From positions 620,001 to 684,000 of the forward strand of contig NZ_CP108070.1 of NCBI RefSeq assembly GCF_036178845.1: 64,000 bases of DNA. The letters run 5' to 3'. This stretch comes from Streptomyces sp. NBC_00271. GTDB lineage: Bacteria; Actinomycetota; Actinomycetes; Streptomycetales; Streptomycetaceae. This document shows positions 17,279-25,630 of this stretch, one piece after another. The notes under the pieces were generated by a model, which saw only the letters and a program-made list of their open reading frames with translations, was not told where the DNA came from and did not search any database. Made by a program: the position numbers and the translations under genes. Numbering within the stretch: the stretch's first letter is position 1; each line of letters starts with the position of its first letter.

Positions 17279-18364
17279 ATGACCCTGCTCACCGTCCACC
17301 AGGACAACCACCCCCCCCCCGCCACCACAGCAACGACCACGGCAACGGGAACGGCAACAGGCCCCCACCCAGCAGCACAAACAGACCCCACCATGCCCCG
17401 CCTCACCACCACCGTCCCCCGCGAATACGTCCACCGCTCCACCCTCGCCGAGGTCTTCCTCACCGGCTGCGAACAAACCGGCGACACCCACTACACCCTC
17501 ACCGCCCAATGGCCCCGCGCCCACACCTTCTTCACCACCCCCGACGGCACCCACCACCACCCCCTCCAAGCCGCAGAAACCATCCGCCAAACCGGCCTCT
17601 ACCTCGCCCACGCCGAACTCGGCATCCCCCTCGGCCACCACTTCCTCATGCGCAACCTCCACCTCACCACCCACCCCCAACACCTCACCATCGGCCCCAC
17701 CCCCACCGACCTCACCCTCACCGCCACCTACACCCCCCACCACCCCCACACCAAACGCCCCACCGACTTCACCATGCACATCACCATCACCCGCAACGGC
17801 CACCCCACCGCCACCGGCACCGGCCGCTTCACCTGCCTCACCCCCACCACCTACCAACGCCTCCGCCACCCCCACACCACCACAGCAGACACCACCACAA
17901 CAGACACCACCACCAGCACCAGCACCAGCACCAGCAGCCCCGCCACCCAACACCAACCACCCAACCCCCCACCCACCCACTACGGACGCACCCTCCCCCA
18001 CGACATCGTCCTCACCCCCACCCCCCACCCCCACACCTGGCAACTCACCCCCAACCCCCACCACCCCATCCTCTTCGACCACACCACCGACCACATCCCC
18101 GGCATGGTCCTCCTCGAAGCCGCCCACCAAGCCGCCACCGCCCACACCCACCCCACCCCCACCACCCACCCCAACCACCCCACCACCCTCCACGCCACCT
18201 TCCATCACTACACCGAACACCACACCCCCACCTACATCACCACCCACACCACCCGGAGCAACAACAGCGACCCCGCCCCCACCACCCACATCACCGCACA
18301 CCAAAACAACACCACCGTCTTCACCGCACAACTCACCACCCACACACCCACCGACACCACCTGA
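17279..18364 (+). CDS. afsA: AfsA-family gamma-butyrolactone/butenolide biosynthesis protein
   Basis: 361 aa from ATG 17279, with GGAG 8-9 nt upstream. Two AfsA/hotdog repeats are visible. The first has 'EYVHRSTLAEVFLTGCEQTG' and 'PRAHTFF' near residues 48-85. The second is 'HPILFDHTTDHIPGMVLLEA' with 'AHQAA' near 260-285. AfsA proteins condense a beta-ketoacyl thioester with dihydroxyacetone phosphate, the first committed step to A-factor-type autoregulators. The codons are extraordinarily C-rich, giving a Thr/His/Pro-heavy protein with a low-complexity linker (TTTADTTTTDTTTSTSTSTS-like, residues 200-220). Divergent from a P450, as in butenolide loci. Probably under receptor control through the two boxes upstream. 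Confidence 0.85.
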   Translation: MTLLTVHQDNHPPPATTATTTATGTATGPHPAAQTDPTMPRLTTTVPREYVHRSTLAEVFLTGCEQTGDTHYTLTAQWPRAHTFFTTPDGTHHHPLQAAETIRQTGLYLAHAELGIPLGHHFLMRNLHLTTHPQHLTIGPTPTDLTLTATYTPHHPHTKRPTDFTMHITITRNGHPTATGTGRFTCLTPTTYQRLRHPHTTTADTTTTDTTTSTSTSTSSPATQHQPPNPPPTHYGRTLPHDIVLTPTPHPHTWQLTPNPHHPILFDHTTDHIPGMVLLEAAHQAATAHTHPTPTTHPNHPTTLHATFHHYTEHHTPTYITTHTTRSNNSDPAPTTHITAHQNNTTVFTAQLTTHTPTDTT

Positions 18365-18624
18365 GAACTTCTAACGTGATGACCTTCGTCGGCGGTGTGG
18401 CGCGCCACTGATATCCAAGGCCGAGCGTCGGACGCGGCATCCGGGCCGGCTGGTGTTCCAGGGCAACCAGTTCGTGCCGCAGACCGGAATCCCCCTGCGA
18501 CCGCGAGCTGGCCGCGCCCGTGACCCGGCTCTCCGAGATCACCGAACGGCATGTCACCGTCCCGACCCACAGGGTGGAGCCCGCCCGGCACATCCTGGGC
18601 CGGGCAGCACTGACACTGTGGCCC

Positions 18625-19428
18625 TCAGTCCGTCCTGCGCGCGGTCACAAAGAAGCGGGCTCCGTCGGGGTCGGTCAGGATGGCCTCGGTCGAGCCGAGG
18701 CCCTGCTGATGGGCCGTGCCGCCGTGGGCGCGTGCGGCGCGGGCGGCGGCCTCGACGTCGTCGACGGTGAAGTGGATCTGCCAGTGCGGCCGGATCGTCG
18801 GGTCGGGCGCCGCCTCGACCGCGCCGGAGTGGATCCGGGCCACCACATCGCCCCGGCTGCGCAGGACGACCTCGTTGTCCTCGTAGCGCACCTCGCAGGA
18901 CCCGGGGGCCGAGGACGCCCACTCCAGGACCTCCGCGTAGAAGATCGCGGCGTCGAAGGCATCGCGGGTGTGCAAACGTACGAAAACCGGTGCCGCCCGC
19001 CGCCACTCCTCCCAGCCGGCCACCAGCTCGCCCTCCCAGATGCCGAACACCGCTCCGTCCCGGTCGGCCAGCAGGGCCGCCCGGCCCGGCGGGAACGACA
19101 GCGGCCCCACCGCGGTCGTCCCCCCGCGCTCCTGACTACGGGACACCGTCTCGTCCGCACTCGCCACCGCGAAATACGGCGTCCACGCGACGGCCGTGTT
19201 CACCCCGAAGTGCACCTCCGAGATCCCTGCGACCGGGACCTGCTGCACGCTCGCGACCCGGTACTGGTCGCCCATCGTGCTGCTCGTGCGCCACTCCCAG
19301 CCCAGCACGGCGCGGTAGAAGTCCTCCACCGTCTGCAGATCTCGCGTGGTCAGACTCGCCCAGCAGGGTGCTCCGAACACCGAGTGACTGGCGGTGACCT
19401 CACCGTGCAGTGCTGCGTCGCTCTTCAT
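18625..19428 (-). CDS. VOC (glyoxalase/bleomycin-resistance fold) protein, two domains
   Basis: 267 aa from ATG 19428. Two VOC modules in tandem: 'GAPCWASLTTRDLQTVEDFY' and 'ERGGTTAVGPLSFPPGRAAL' in the first half, and 'PVFVRLHTRDAFDAAIFYAE' with 'GLGSTEAILTDPDGARFFVT' in the second. This arrangement matches the 27-kDa antigen Cfp30B-like proteins of actinomycetes. Metal-binding positions are only partly conserved, so enzymatic activity is unclear. ATG 19467 would add 13 residues but has no better ribosome site. Confidence 0.8.
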   Translation of the reverse strand: MKSDAALHGEVTASHSVFGAPCWASLTTRDLQTVEDFYRAVLGWEWRTSSTMGDQYRVASVQQVPVAGISEVHFGVNTAVAWTPYFAVASADETVSRSQERGGTTAVGPLSFPPGRAALLADRDGAVFGIWEGELVAGWEEWRRAAPVFVRLHTRDAFDAAIFYAEVLEWASSAPGSCEVRYEDNEVVLRSRGDVVARIHSGAVEAAPDPTIRPHWQIHFTVDDVEAAARAARAHGGTAHQQGLGSTEAILTDPDGARFFVTARRTD

Positions 19429-19610
19429 CGTCGTACCGCCTGACCTGCCTGACACCACTGTCTTCATGGGGCGTGGCTCAACCCCGAACTCGGTGGTCGC
19501 CCAAAGGGCCGGGTGCCCCTTCCAACGCGCGACAACCGCTGTCCGGCGAGCACCGCGCACAGCGACCGACGCCAGACGAGTCGAACTGCCTGCCGTGGCG
19601 CGCAGTGCAC

Positions 19611-19641
19611 CGAGGCGGTCGGGGCTGTCCCGACCGCCTCG
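19611..19641. terminator. Strong hairpin downstream of the CsbD gene
   Basis: CGAGGCGGTCGGG (19611-19623) pairs perfectly with CCCGACCGCCTCG (19629-19641) around a 5-nt loop. There is no U-tract, as usual in Streptomyces. It lies 110 nt beyond the CsbD stop on the minus strand and separates it from the VOC gene. Confidence 0.65.
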
Positions 19642-19751
19642 ATTCGACTCACGCAGCCAAACCGCAGGTGGTGCCGACCGACAAGATCTTCGGACTCGGC
19701 ATTGGCTCGGCTCGGTGCGTCCCGTCGAATGTGTCGCCGGAGCGAGCAGTC

Positions 19752-19925
19752 CTATCGGCCGGTCCTCTTCACACGGCCTGCCGCCTTTTCCGCGGTCTCC
19801 TGCGTCTTACCGACGATCTGCTCACCACGGCCCTCGGCCTGCATGCCCTGGTCGTCCATGGCCTTGCCAGTGGTTTCTTTCATCTTTCCTTTGACCTGCT
19901 TGGCCTTTGACTTCGCCTTGCTCAT
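19752..19925 (-). CDS. CsbD-family stress protein
   Basis: 57 aa. 'KAKQVKGKMKETTGKAMDD' and 'AEGRGEQIVGKTQETAEKAA' are the two amphipathic repeats of the CsbD family, small highly charged proteins of the general stress response. ATG 19925 follows GGAGG by 8 nt. A longer frame to 20045 lacks family similarity. Monocistronic, with a hairpin downstream. Molecular function is unknown in the family. Confidence 0.85.
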   Translation of the reverse strand: MSKAKSKAKQVKGKMKETTGKAMDDQGMQAEGRGEQIVGKTQETAEKAAGRVKRTGR

Positions 19926-20266
19926 GACTCTTTGCCCTCCAATGAGGCTCGAATTGCTGCTTAAACCATGCGTTGAGCACGGCGGCTCCGCAACCGAGCC
20001 AAAAGGCTGTCGCGCAGCCGTGTCCGCGAAATGTGGCAGCACCAAGAAGTGCCGGGACGAAACGGCGGAGATGGGGCACGTCCGCTGGAGTGGAGGCGGG
20101 CCTTGGTCAGCAGGTCGAGTGCCATGGAGCGGTGAGCCTCATGCGGTGCGCGGACTGAGCTGCCTTGTGTGTGCCGACATGTCCTCTCGGGCCGCCGGAC
20201 TCCTGCCACCCGTCGCGGGCATCTCTCCCAGCGTCACCTGCCGGGGCTCCCGCGGCACGCGGAGCG

Positions 20267-20527
20267 TCAGGCGGGCGGTTCGTCGGGCACGGGATGCTCC
20301 GGACGTCGGCTGCCGGAGTGCGGGGCGCCCCTCCGGCCGGTGCCGGCCTCGTCCGTATCGGGGATCTCCAGGTCTGGCTCCTCCTCGGTGACGGACTGTG
20401 TCGAGACGCCGACGACGTCCCAGGGGTCCTCGTCGGCGGTGGCCTGCTGATCGGGTGGATCCCTGGGTACCGGCTTCGGTACCGGCTTCCCGCTGGTCCC
20501 AGGGGCTTGCGGGCGGCGCTCGCTCAC
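20267..20527 (-). CDS. Small conserved acidic protein
   Basis: 86 aa from GTG 20527, with GAGGAAG upstream. The composition is Pro/Asp/Glu-rich: 'DPPDQQATADEDPWDVVG' then 'TEEEPDLEIPDTDEAGTG', ending 'RRPEHPVPDEPPA'. The ending resembles those of short, probably disordered Streptomyces proteins of unknown function. No membrane segment. The frame continues upstream to 20854 but that part looks non-coding. Confidence 0.55.
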   Translation of the reverse strand: MSERRPQAPGTSGKPVPKPVPRDPPDQQATADEDPWDVVGVSTQSVTEEEPDLEIPDTDEAGTGRRGAPHSGSRRPEHPVPDEPPA

Positions 20528-20937
20528 GGCGTTCTCGCTTCCTCGCGCAGGGGGGGCGTGAGTCGCTGGTACCCCGGGGGCCGACGATGATGCCGATGAT
20601 CGAGACCCCGCTCCGAGGCTGGTCGGCGGCTGCGCAGAGCGTTGACGAGTTCCCCTCGGTCGTGCGCGACCGCCTCTCGATCCCGGCGTTCTTGCGCCTC
20701 TACGGGGAGGTCGGCCTGGGTGCGCTCCCAGAGCGAACCGGCCGGGTACCGACAAGGGCGGACCGAGTGGGTAGTCGCCGTCGGCGAAGCACTCCGCGCC
20801 GGTCGAGTTGGGCGGTGTCTCTCCGATCGCGGAAGGGGGCACAGCAATCGCCAACGTCCCGAGCGACGATGCCGCGATGGGGCGTCGATCGGCATCGTCG
20901 AGGTGTCACAGCTCGTCGGAATCGTAAGGTGTCCCCG
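20528..20937. other. Gap of 410 bp without a recognised gene
   Basis: Several frames are open on both strands, but none shows a family motif or ribosome site. It separates the small acidic protein from the broken serine hydrolase. Confidence 0.4.
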
Positions 20938-21782
20938 GTGAATCTCCAGGAGTTGCTCGACAAGCAGGACTTCTATGATGCCCCGGCTGTGGTAACAGGA
21001 CTCTCCGCAATCAGGGTACGAAGTGTGGCTGCTCGTAGGGCAGTTCGGCTGAGCCCGGACTCGTGCTTGCGCATCGCGTCGTTGACAAAGGTCTTCACCT
21101 GCATTGCGCTCGTGAAGACCATGCGAGACAACTCCATCCCTCTGGGCACGTCTGTCATCGAGTTGCTTCCTGACCTCGCACCTGACTGGCGAGCCGATGT
21201 GCGCCTCACCGTCGAGCAGATCCTCGGGCAGGTCTCGGGGTTGCACGAGTCTGTGGACTCGACGGCCCTGGCCCCTCTGGGCGACGGACCGCATGCGCTC
21301 CAAGAGGCGGCCCGGCTCGTCATGGGCACAGGGAACGAACACGAACCCGGGACCCACTGGTCCTACTACAACGGCAACCACATCCTGGCCGGTGCGGTCC
21401 TCGCCGCCCTCAGTTACTCGGCTATCCGCGTTCGCGCCGCCCCAGCGGAGGCTTGTGGTCGTCCGTCCCCGACCTCCTGACCGTAGGCAAAGGGCTGCTC
21501 GCCGATCGAGCCCTTCTGGACGACATCCGCCGGCCCCGCACCACGCCGGACGATCCCCTGGTCCACGGTCTCGGATGGGCACTCGGCCCTTCAGGCCAGA
21601 TGTATCTCAACGGACGGCTGCCGGGCTACGCCGCGGCAAGCGGCACCTGCCGTCTGCCGCCATATGGACTTCGTGGTCAGCCAGCCGCTCGAGCGGCCAA
21701 GAGCTTCACCGGCCGCACCGCCTCCGCCAGGAGGGGAGGCAGGCGCATGTGCAAGCCGTACCTGCGCGCACATGCGAACTGA
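20938..21782 (+). pseudogene. Serine hydrolase (class C beta-lactamase fold), frameshifted
   Basis: GTG 20938 follows AAGG. The first frame has 'CLRIASLTKVFTCIALVKTM' (SxxK nucleophile motif SLTK) and 'THWSYYNGNHILAGAVL' (YxN motif), typical of beta-lactamase/DD-peptidase-like serine hydrolases. At about 21425 the frame changes: 'GGLWSSVPDLLTVGKGLLAD' and 'HGLGWALGPSGQMYLNGRLP' then 'GYAA' follow in another frame, ending at 21782 without the C-terminal HxG strand. A deletion between the two halves is also likely. Probably inactive. Confidence 0.72.
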
Positions 21783-21813
21783 TCTTTGCGTGGCCCCATT
21801 CGAAGCAGCACCG

Positions 21814-22020
21814 TCACCACACCTCAGGCCCGCCCCCGTACCACTCGATGACCGGTGAGTCCGCCACATCGATCTCATCCAAGCCCACCCAGCCCGCCCG
21901 CCGCATGATCTCGGCCAAGCCACGCAGGCTGGACGCCGCCCCCACAGGCTCCCCGTCCACGCGTACTTGGCGTCCCTCCCCCTTGACGGGCGGGCAAACG
22001 GTCACGGAACGCTCGGTCAT
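21814..22020 (-). CDS. Small conserved hypothetical protein
   Basis: 68 aa from ATG 22020. 'VRVDGEPVGAASSLRGLAEI' and the C-terminal 'SPVIEWYGGGPEVW' form a pattern I associate with short actinobacterial proteins of unknown function. The frame extends upstream to 22212 but loses similarity. Followed at once by the broken serine hydrolase on the other strand. Confidence 0.6.
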   Translation of the reverse strand: MTERSVTVCPPVKGEGRQVRVDGEPVGAASSLRGLAEIMRRAGWVGLDEIDVADSPVIEWYGGGPEVW

Positions 22021-22163
22021 TCGGCAAGCATCGCCCGCAACCACACGCCGCGCATCCGGACGTAGGACGCGGAGCTGTGCCGGACGCCGCGGTGCTTTCA
22101 GGAGGGCGCCGATCACGGTGCTGCGCAGTGCTCCGGGACAAAACGCTGGGAGAGGGCGACTTC

Positions 22164-23702
22164 TCAGTGAACGAGCGCCTTGCGCAGCCCGGGCTTCGAT
22201 GCATCGGCCCACGCAGTCGGCAGTTCCCGTTCGCGGCCTTCGGCCACGGCCTGCTCCTGGCCGTACAACAAGCCCCAGGTGAAGCCGGGCTCGCCCGCCG
22301 CGTGCGCCGCCAGAGCCAGGTGCCGCAGGGCGTCCCGCGCAACGACCGTGTCCTGATGGTCCCCGAGCACCTTCTGTACGGCCTTGACGCGCTTGCCGAG
22401 CCGCTTGACGGGTTTGCCGAGCGAGGCGCGCGCCGGTTCGGTGGCGTACCGCGTCTTTTTCGCCGCCTTGCGGGCCTGATGGAGGGCCGCGTCGCGTTCC
22501 GTCCCCGGGGAGAGCTCCAGCGCGTGTGCCACGCGACCCGCCAAGCGGGCGTACTCCTTGAGGATTGCCTTGACCATGACCTTCTCCGGCTTGCGAGCGG
22601 CTTTGCGGCGCAGCGGGGGCTGTTGCGTGAGCGTGGCCAAGGAGTTCAGCAGGGCCAGGTAGCGGGGTGAGACCAGGGCGTCGAGAGTGCGCTGCCGCGC
22701 CTCGGAGCTACGGGAAACATGCCACACCTGCAGCCTGGCTTCGACGGGTCCCAGGACCAGCTCCGGGGGCGAGGCCCCGATGCGCACGCCGAGCCCTTCC
22801 ATGAGGACCTCCTGGTCGCGTTCGGCGCCCAGCTCGCCGCCCAGCCACTTGAGCTCCTCCCGGATCGGATCGGTGACCTCACGCTCCAGTACCGCCCGGT
22901 AAGAACGCAGGGTGCTGCGCAGTCGGCGGCAGGCGACGCGCATCCTGTGCACCGAGTCCGGCAGGCCGCGGCGTACCGCGGGATCGAGGTCCACCAGGGC
23001 GTGCACCTGTCCGTCCACATACCGGAGGACCTCGTCGGCTGCCGAGCCGGGTACGACGGTCTCGGCACGTGCGTCCGGCAGACGCGACGCTCCCGTTCCT
23101 GTTTCCTCCAGGGCCCGGCTCAGCTTGGACGGACTACTCGCACGGTCGATGCCCTTCCTGCGCAGCGCGTCGTCCACGAGGTCGAGCAGCAAGGGATCGG
23201 TTTCCTCGGCGAGTTCGACTTCCATCTCCGTCCATGAGGCCCGTTTGGCCGTGGCCAGAAGGGACTCCGCGCGGACCTTGTCGAGGCTCAGCTCGGCGAG
23301 GACCGCGCCTGCGGAATCGACGAGGTGTCGCGTGCTGCGTGTGGACCGGATACGGACGACCGGCCTCAGCTCTGCCCCTCGCGTGCGAGAGAGGGCCAGG
23401 TCCCGCAGGGCGTCCGGAACCGTGTCGGACAACGGGACCTGGACCTCCTCCCGGCTGTCTCCGGACATGGGCAGTTTGAGGTGCCAGCCCGCATCAGCCC
23501 CACCGGTCCTTCGCCGGAGCGTTGCCGACGCTCCGACCAGGCGCAGGTCGTCGGTGTCGTAGTACACGGCGTCCAGTTCGTCGAGACCCTTTCCCACGAC
23601 CGATGCGATGCCGTCCACGCTGGTGAGGTCCGGCAGCCACGAGGTGTCATTGGCCGACGGGGCTTCGTACTTTCGCTCTGTCTCTCGCTTCGTATGGGTC
23701 AT
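22164..23702 (-). CDS. CYTH and CHAD domain protein
   Basis: 512 aa. The N-terminal CYTH (triphosphate tunnel) domain starts 'ETERKYEAPS' (ExExK signature) and carries paired acidic/basic strands such as 'ASATLRRRTGGADAGWHLKL' and 'WTEMEVELAEETD'. From about residue 220, a CHAD helical domain has 'RMRVACRRLRSTLRSYRAVL' and 'HQARKAAKKTRYATE', rich in conserved His/Arg/Lys that bind polyphosphate. Such fusions are linked to polyphosphate binding or hydrolysis. ATG 23702 is chosen over 23717 because the ExExK motif then lies at the usual position. No clear ribosome site. Confidence 0.9.
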   Translation of the reverse strand: MTHTKRETERKYEAPSANDTSWLPDLTSVDGIASVVGKGLDELDAVYYDTDDLRLVGASATLRRRTGGADAGWHLKLPMSGDSREEVQVPLSDTVPDALRDLALSRTRGAELRPVVRIRSTRSTRHLVDSAGAVLAELSLDKVRAESLLATAKRASWTEMEVELAEETDPLLLDLVDDALRRKGIDRASSPSKLSRALEETGTGASRLPDARAETVVPGSAADEVLRYVDGQVHALVDLDPAVRRGLPDSVHRMRVACRRLRSTLRSYRAVLEREVTDPIREELKWLGGELGAERDQEVLMEGLGVRIGASPPELVLGPVEARLQVWHVSRSSEARQRTLDALVSPRYLALLNSLATLTQQPPLRRKAARKPEKVMVKAILKEYARLAGRVAHALELSPGTERDAALHQARKAAKKTRYATEPARASLGKPVKRLGKRVKAVQKVLGDHQDTVVARDALRHLALAAHAAGEPGFTWGLLYGQEQAVAEGRERELPTAWADASKPGLRKALVH

Positions 23703-23838
23703 ACCGGGCGCGTGCACGCCTCAGCGCCGCTTAAACACTCGTGAGGCAACATATGCAGTCTCCGACAGGAGGCCCGGCCGAGGACCGCGCCGAAGGACAT
23801 GGTCGTGAAGGGCGTTCGCCGGTGCTCGCGACCGGCGC

Positions 23839-24216
23839 TCATGCCGTGGTGGGTCGGGCGGCGATACGCGTCACCGTGACCGCGATGGTGACCGGTTCCG
23901 CGACGCCGTGGGTGGCGAGGTGGGAGCTGACGGCGGTCCGAACCTGGTCGTGGACGTTCCTTGCGGTGTCCAGGGTTCGGTGGCCCTCGGTCAGGACGCA
24001 GCGCACCTCGATGCGCCATCCCGAACCGTCCGGCGCCCGGTCGGCACGGATGCCCGCCTCGGGCGGCATGCGGTGTGGTGCGGTGTCCGTCCGGGTAGGC
24101 GCGGCGACTGCCGCGAGGCAGTGGGCCAGGCGGGGCTGCAGGCCGGCCACGCCGGGAACCGCGAGGGCTGCCTCGGCCGCGACGCCGAGGAGCATGGTCG
24201 TACCGGAGGCGGTCAT
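23839..24216 (-). CDS. Asp23/Gls24-related envelope stress protein
   Basis: 125 aa. The pattern 'VAAEAALAVPGVAGLQPRL' followed by 'GWRIEVRCVLTEGHRTLDTA' and 'VRTAVSSHLATHGVAEPVTI' is the Asp23/DUF322 beta-alpha fold. The ATG at 24216 overlaps the upstream stop as ATGA, so translation is coupled to the zinc-finger/Asp23 gene. Third gene of the sigma-led operon. Likely cell-envelope associated with the AmaP-type anchor encoded divergently. Confidence 0.75.
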   Translation of the reverse strand: MTASGTTMLLGVAAEAALAVPGVAGLQPRLAHCLAAVAAPTRTDTAPHRMPPEAGIRADRAPDGSGWRIEVRCVLTEGHRTLDTARNVHDQVRTAVSSHLATHGVAEPVTIAVTVTRIAARPTTA

Positions 24217-24887
24217 CACGTGCCCCTGCCCGTAGGGTCGCCGGGACTCAGGGGTGGCCACGGCTCCAGTACGTCGATCACGACGATGTCGACGGTCGTC
24301 ACTGCCAGACCCAGGTCCCATTCTGCCGAGTGGAGGACCGATTGGCGTACCTGATCAACCCGGTCGGGCAGCGGGCGGTCGAGGGCAGCGGCCAGTTCCA
24401 TGGTCACCCGCACGTCGGTGCCCTCGTCCGCGGGTACGAGCCGGCAGGTCGCGGCCCTCGCACCGGGGACCGTGTCCGCGGCCTGCCGCAGTAGTTTCGC
24501 GGCAGCGCTCTCGGCGATCCGCAGATCCCGGTCCGGGTCGGCCAGGGGGAGCAGCCGTCCGAGCCGGATCTCTGCCCTGACGACGTTCATGACACGGTCG
24601 GCGAGCGCCTGCAGGCCGGGAGGGTCTTCCGCACGCAGCGCCTGGGCGGCCGCGTTCACCGTGGCCAGTCCCTCGACCGCCTCGCGGCAGTGCGGACAGG
24701 ACTCCGTGTGCGGGTCCGCGACCGGCGCAGCGTCCTGCGCCTGTTCCCAGACCCGGCTGAGCAGGCGGCCGCAGGGCAGTACCTCATCGCCGGCGAACGG
24801 GGGCAGGCCGGCGGCGGTTGGGCTGGGGCGGGGCCCGTCGGCGCGGGGCGGCTCGGAAGGCCGGGCCTGCGGGTCGTCTAGCGCCAT
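24216..24887 (-). CDS. Putative anti-sigma zinc-finger protein fused to an Asp23 domain
   Basis: 223 aa. Residues 35-75 contain 'CGRLLSRVWEQAQ' and 'DPHTESCPHCREAVEGLATV', a His-x3-Cys-x2-Cys zinc-binding anti-sigma-like (ZAS) pattern. The C-terminal half is Asp23-like: 'LRQAADTVPGARAATCRLVP' and 'DVRVTMELAAALDRPLPDRV' then 'VLEPWPP'. It starts inside the 3' end of the ECF sigma gene (10-nt overlap) and ends in an ATGA overlap with the next gene. This suggests a sensor that ties the sigma factor to envelope state. The anti-sigma role is inferred. Confidence 0.72.
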   Translation of the reverse strand: MALDDPQARPSEPPRADGPRPSPTAAGLPPFAGDEVLPCGRLLSRVWEQAQDAAPVADPHTESCPHCREAVEGLATVNAAAQALRAEDPPGLQALADRVMNVVRAEIRLGRLLPLADPDRDLRIAESAAAKLLRQAADTVPGARAATCRLVPADEGTDVRVTMELAAALDRPLPDRVDQVRQSVLHSAEWDLGLAVTTVDIVVIDVLEPWPPLSPGDPTGRGT

Positions 24888-25474
24888 GGGCCCATCGCCT
24901 CCTGCAGGGATCGGCGTGCTCTGAACAGTCTGCCGCGCACCGTCTGCTCGCTGGTCCGTGTCACGTGGGCGATCTCGTTGTAGGGCAGGCCCTGCAGTTC
25001 ACGCAGGATCCAGCAGATCCGCTGGCCGGCGTCCAGCTCGGCGAGCGCGCGGGACAGGGCCTCGGTGGCCGCGTCCTGCTCGGCGGACCGGGCGGGCTGG
25101 CTCCTCGCGTCGCCCGTCGCGGGTTCGGCGACGGTGTCCAGAGGGAGGGGCGGCAGTCGGCGGCGCCGTCGCATGGTCAAGCAGCGGTTGATGGTGATCC
25201 GGTACATCCAGGTGCTGAACTCCGCACTGTGACGGTACTCCGGTAGACGCCGCCAGGCGCTGACGAAGGCGTCCTGAACGGCCTCTTCGGCGTCCTGGGG
25301 GTTGCCGAGCATGCCATGGGCCAGGGCCAGGAGGGACCGGCTGTGCCGCTGGACGAGAACGGCGAAGGAGTCTTCGTCTCCCTCGGCCGCCCGCACGGCA
25401 AGCACTCCGTCCGGCAGGTCGCATCCCAGCCGTGGGGAAGCAATACGCCGTGGGGAAGCAATACGTTGAATCAT
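24878..25474 (-). CDS. ECF RNA polymerase sigma factor
   Basis: 198 aa. Sigma-2: 'LLALAHGMLGNPQDAEEAVQ' then 'DAFVSAWRRLPEY' and 'EFSTWMYRITINRCL'. Sigma-4: 'LAELDAGQRICWILRELQGL' then 'PYNEIAHVTRTSEQTVRGRL' and 'FRARRSL'. First gene of a three-gene operon with the zinc-finger/Asp23 and Asp23 genes. The N-terminal 12 residues repeat RIASPR twice because of an 18-bp DNA duplication. Divergent from the Asp23-AmaP operon, with a CRP-like dyad between them. It probably controls both arms. Confidence 0.9.
   Translation of the reverse strand: MIQRIASPRRIASPRLGCDLPDGVLAVRAAEGDEDSFAVLVQRHSRSLLALAHGMLGNPQDAEEAVQDAFVSAWRRLPEYRHSAEFSTWMYRITINRCLTMRRRRRLPPLPLDTVAEPATGDARSQPARSAEQDAATEALSRALAELDAGQRICWILRELQGLPYNEIAHVTRTSEQTVRGRLFRARRSLQEAMGPWR
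25430..25465. repeat. Perfect 18-bp tandem duplication in the sigma gene
   Basis: CCGTGGGGAAGCAATACG occurs twice head-to-tail (25430-25447, 25448-25465). In the sigma gene it encodes RIASPR-RIASPR just after the start codon. Being a multiple of three, copy-number change would keep the frame. Confidence 0.9.
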
Positions 25475-25521
25475 GACGCTCTCGCAGGGGGCTCGGAAGA
25501 GCGTGTACCCTCACCACCCCC

Positions 25522-25546
25522 ATGTGACGCACATCACACGTCACAT
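25522..25546. promoter_or_regulatory. CRP-type dyad in the divergent stress-locus promoter
   Basis: ATGTGACG (25522-25529) and CGTCACAT (25539-25546) are perfect inverted arms. Inside them TGTGACGCACATCACA is an exact TGTGA-N6-TCACA site of the CRP/FNR class. It is 48 bp from the sigma start and 85 bp from the Asp23 start. Confidence 0.55.
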
Positions 25547-25587
25547 CTGTGAGAGGTGTGCCGCCCCGGGTGTCCAACCTCTTGAGA

Positions 25588-25604
25588 GACACCACGCAGG
25601 TGTC
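25588..25604. promoter_or_regulatory. GACACC-N5-GGTGTC dyad upstream of the Asp23 operon
   Basis: Perfect six-base arms GACACC/GGTGTC around ACGCA, ending 26 bp before the Asp23 ATG. It could be an operator or a 5' leader hairpin. Confidence 0.4.
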
Positions 25605-25630
25605 ACACCGAGCCACTCGAGGCGACCGCC

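Noticed and set aside
18365..18624. Possible IS or enzyme relic after the afsA homologue
   Set aside because: Short phrases such as 'GRLVFQGNQFVPQTG' could not be tied to a family, so no feature is claimed.
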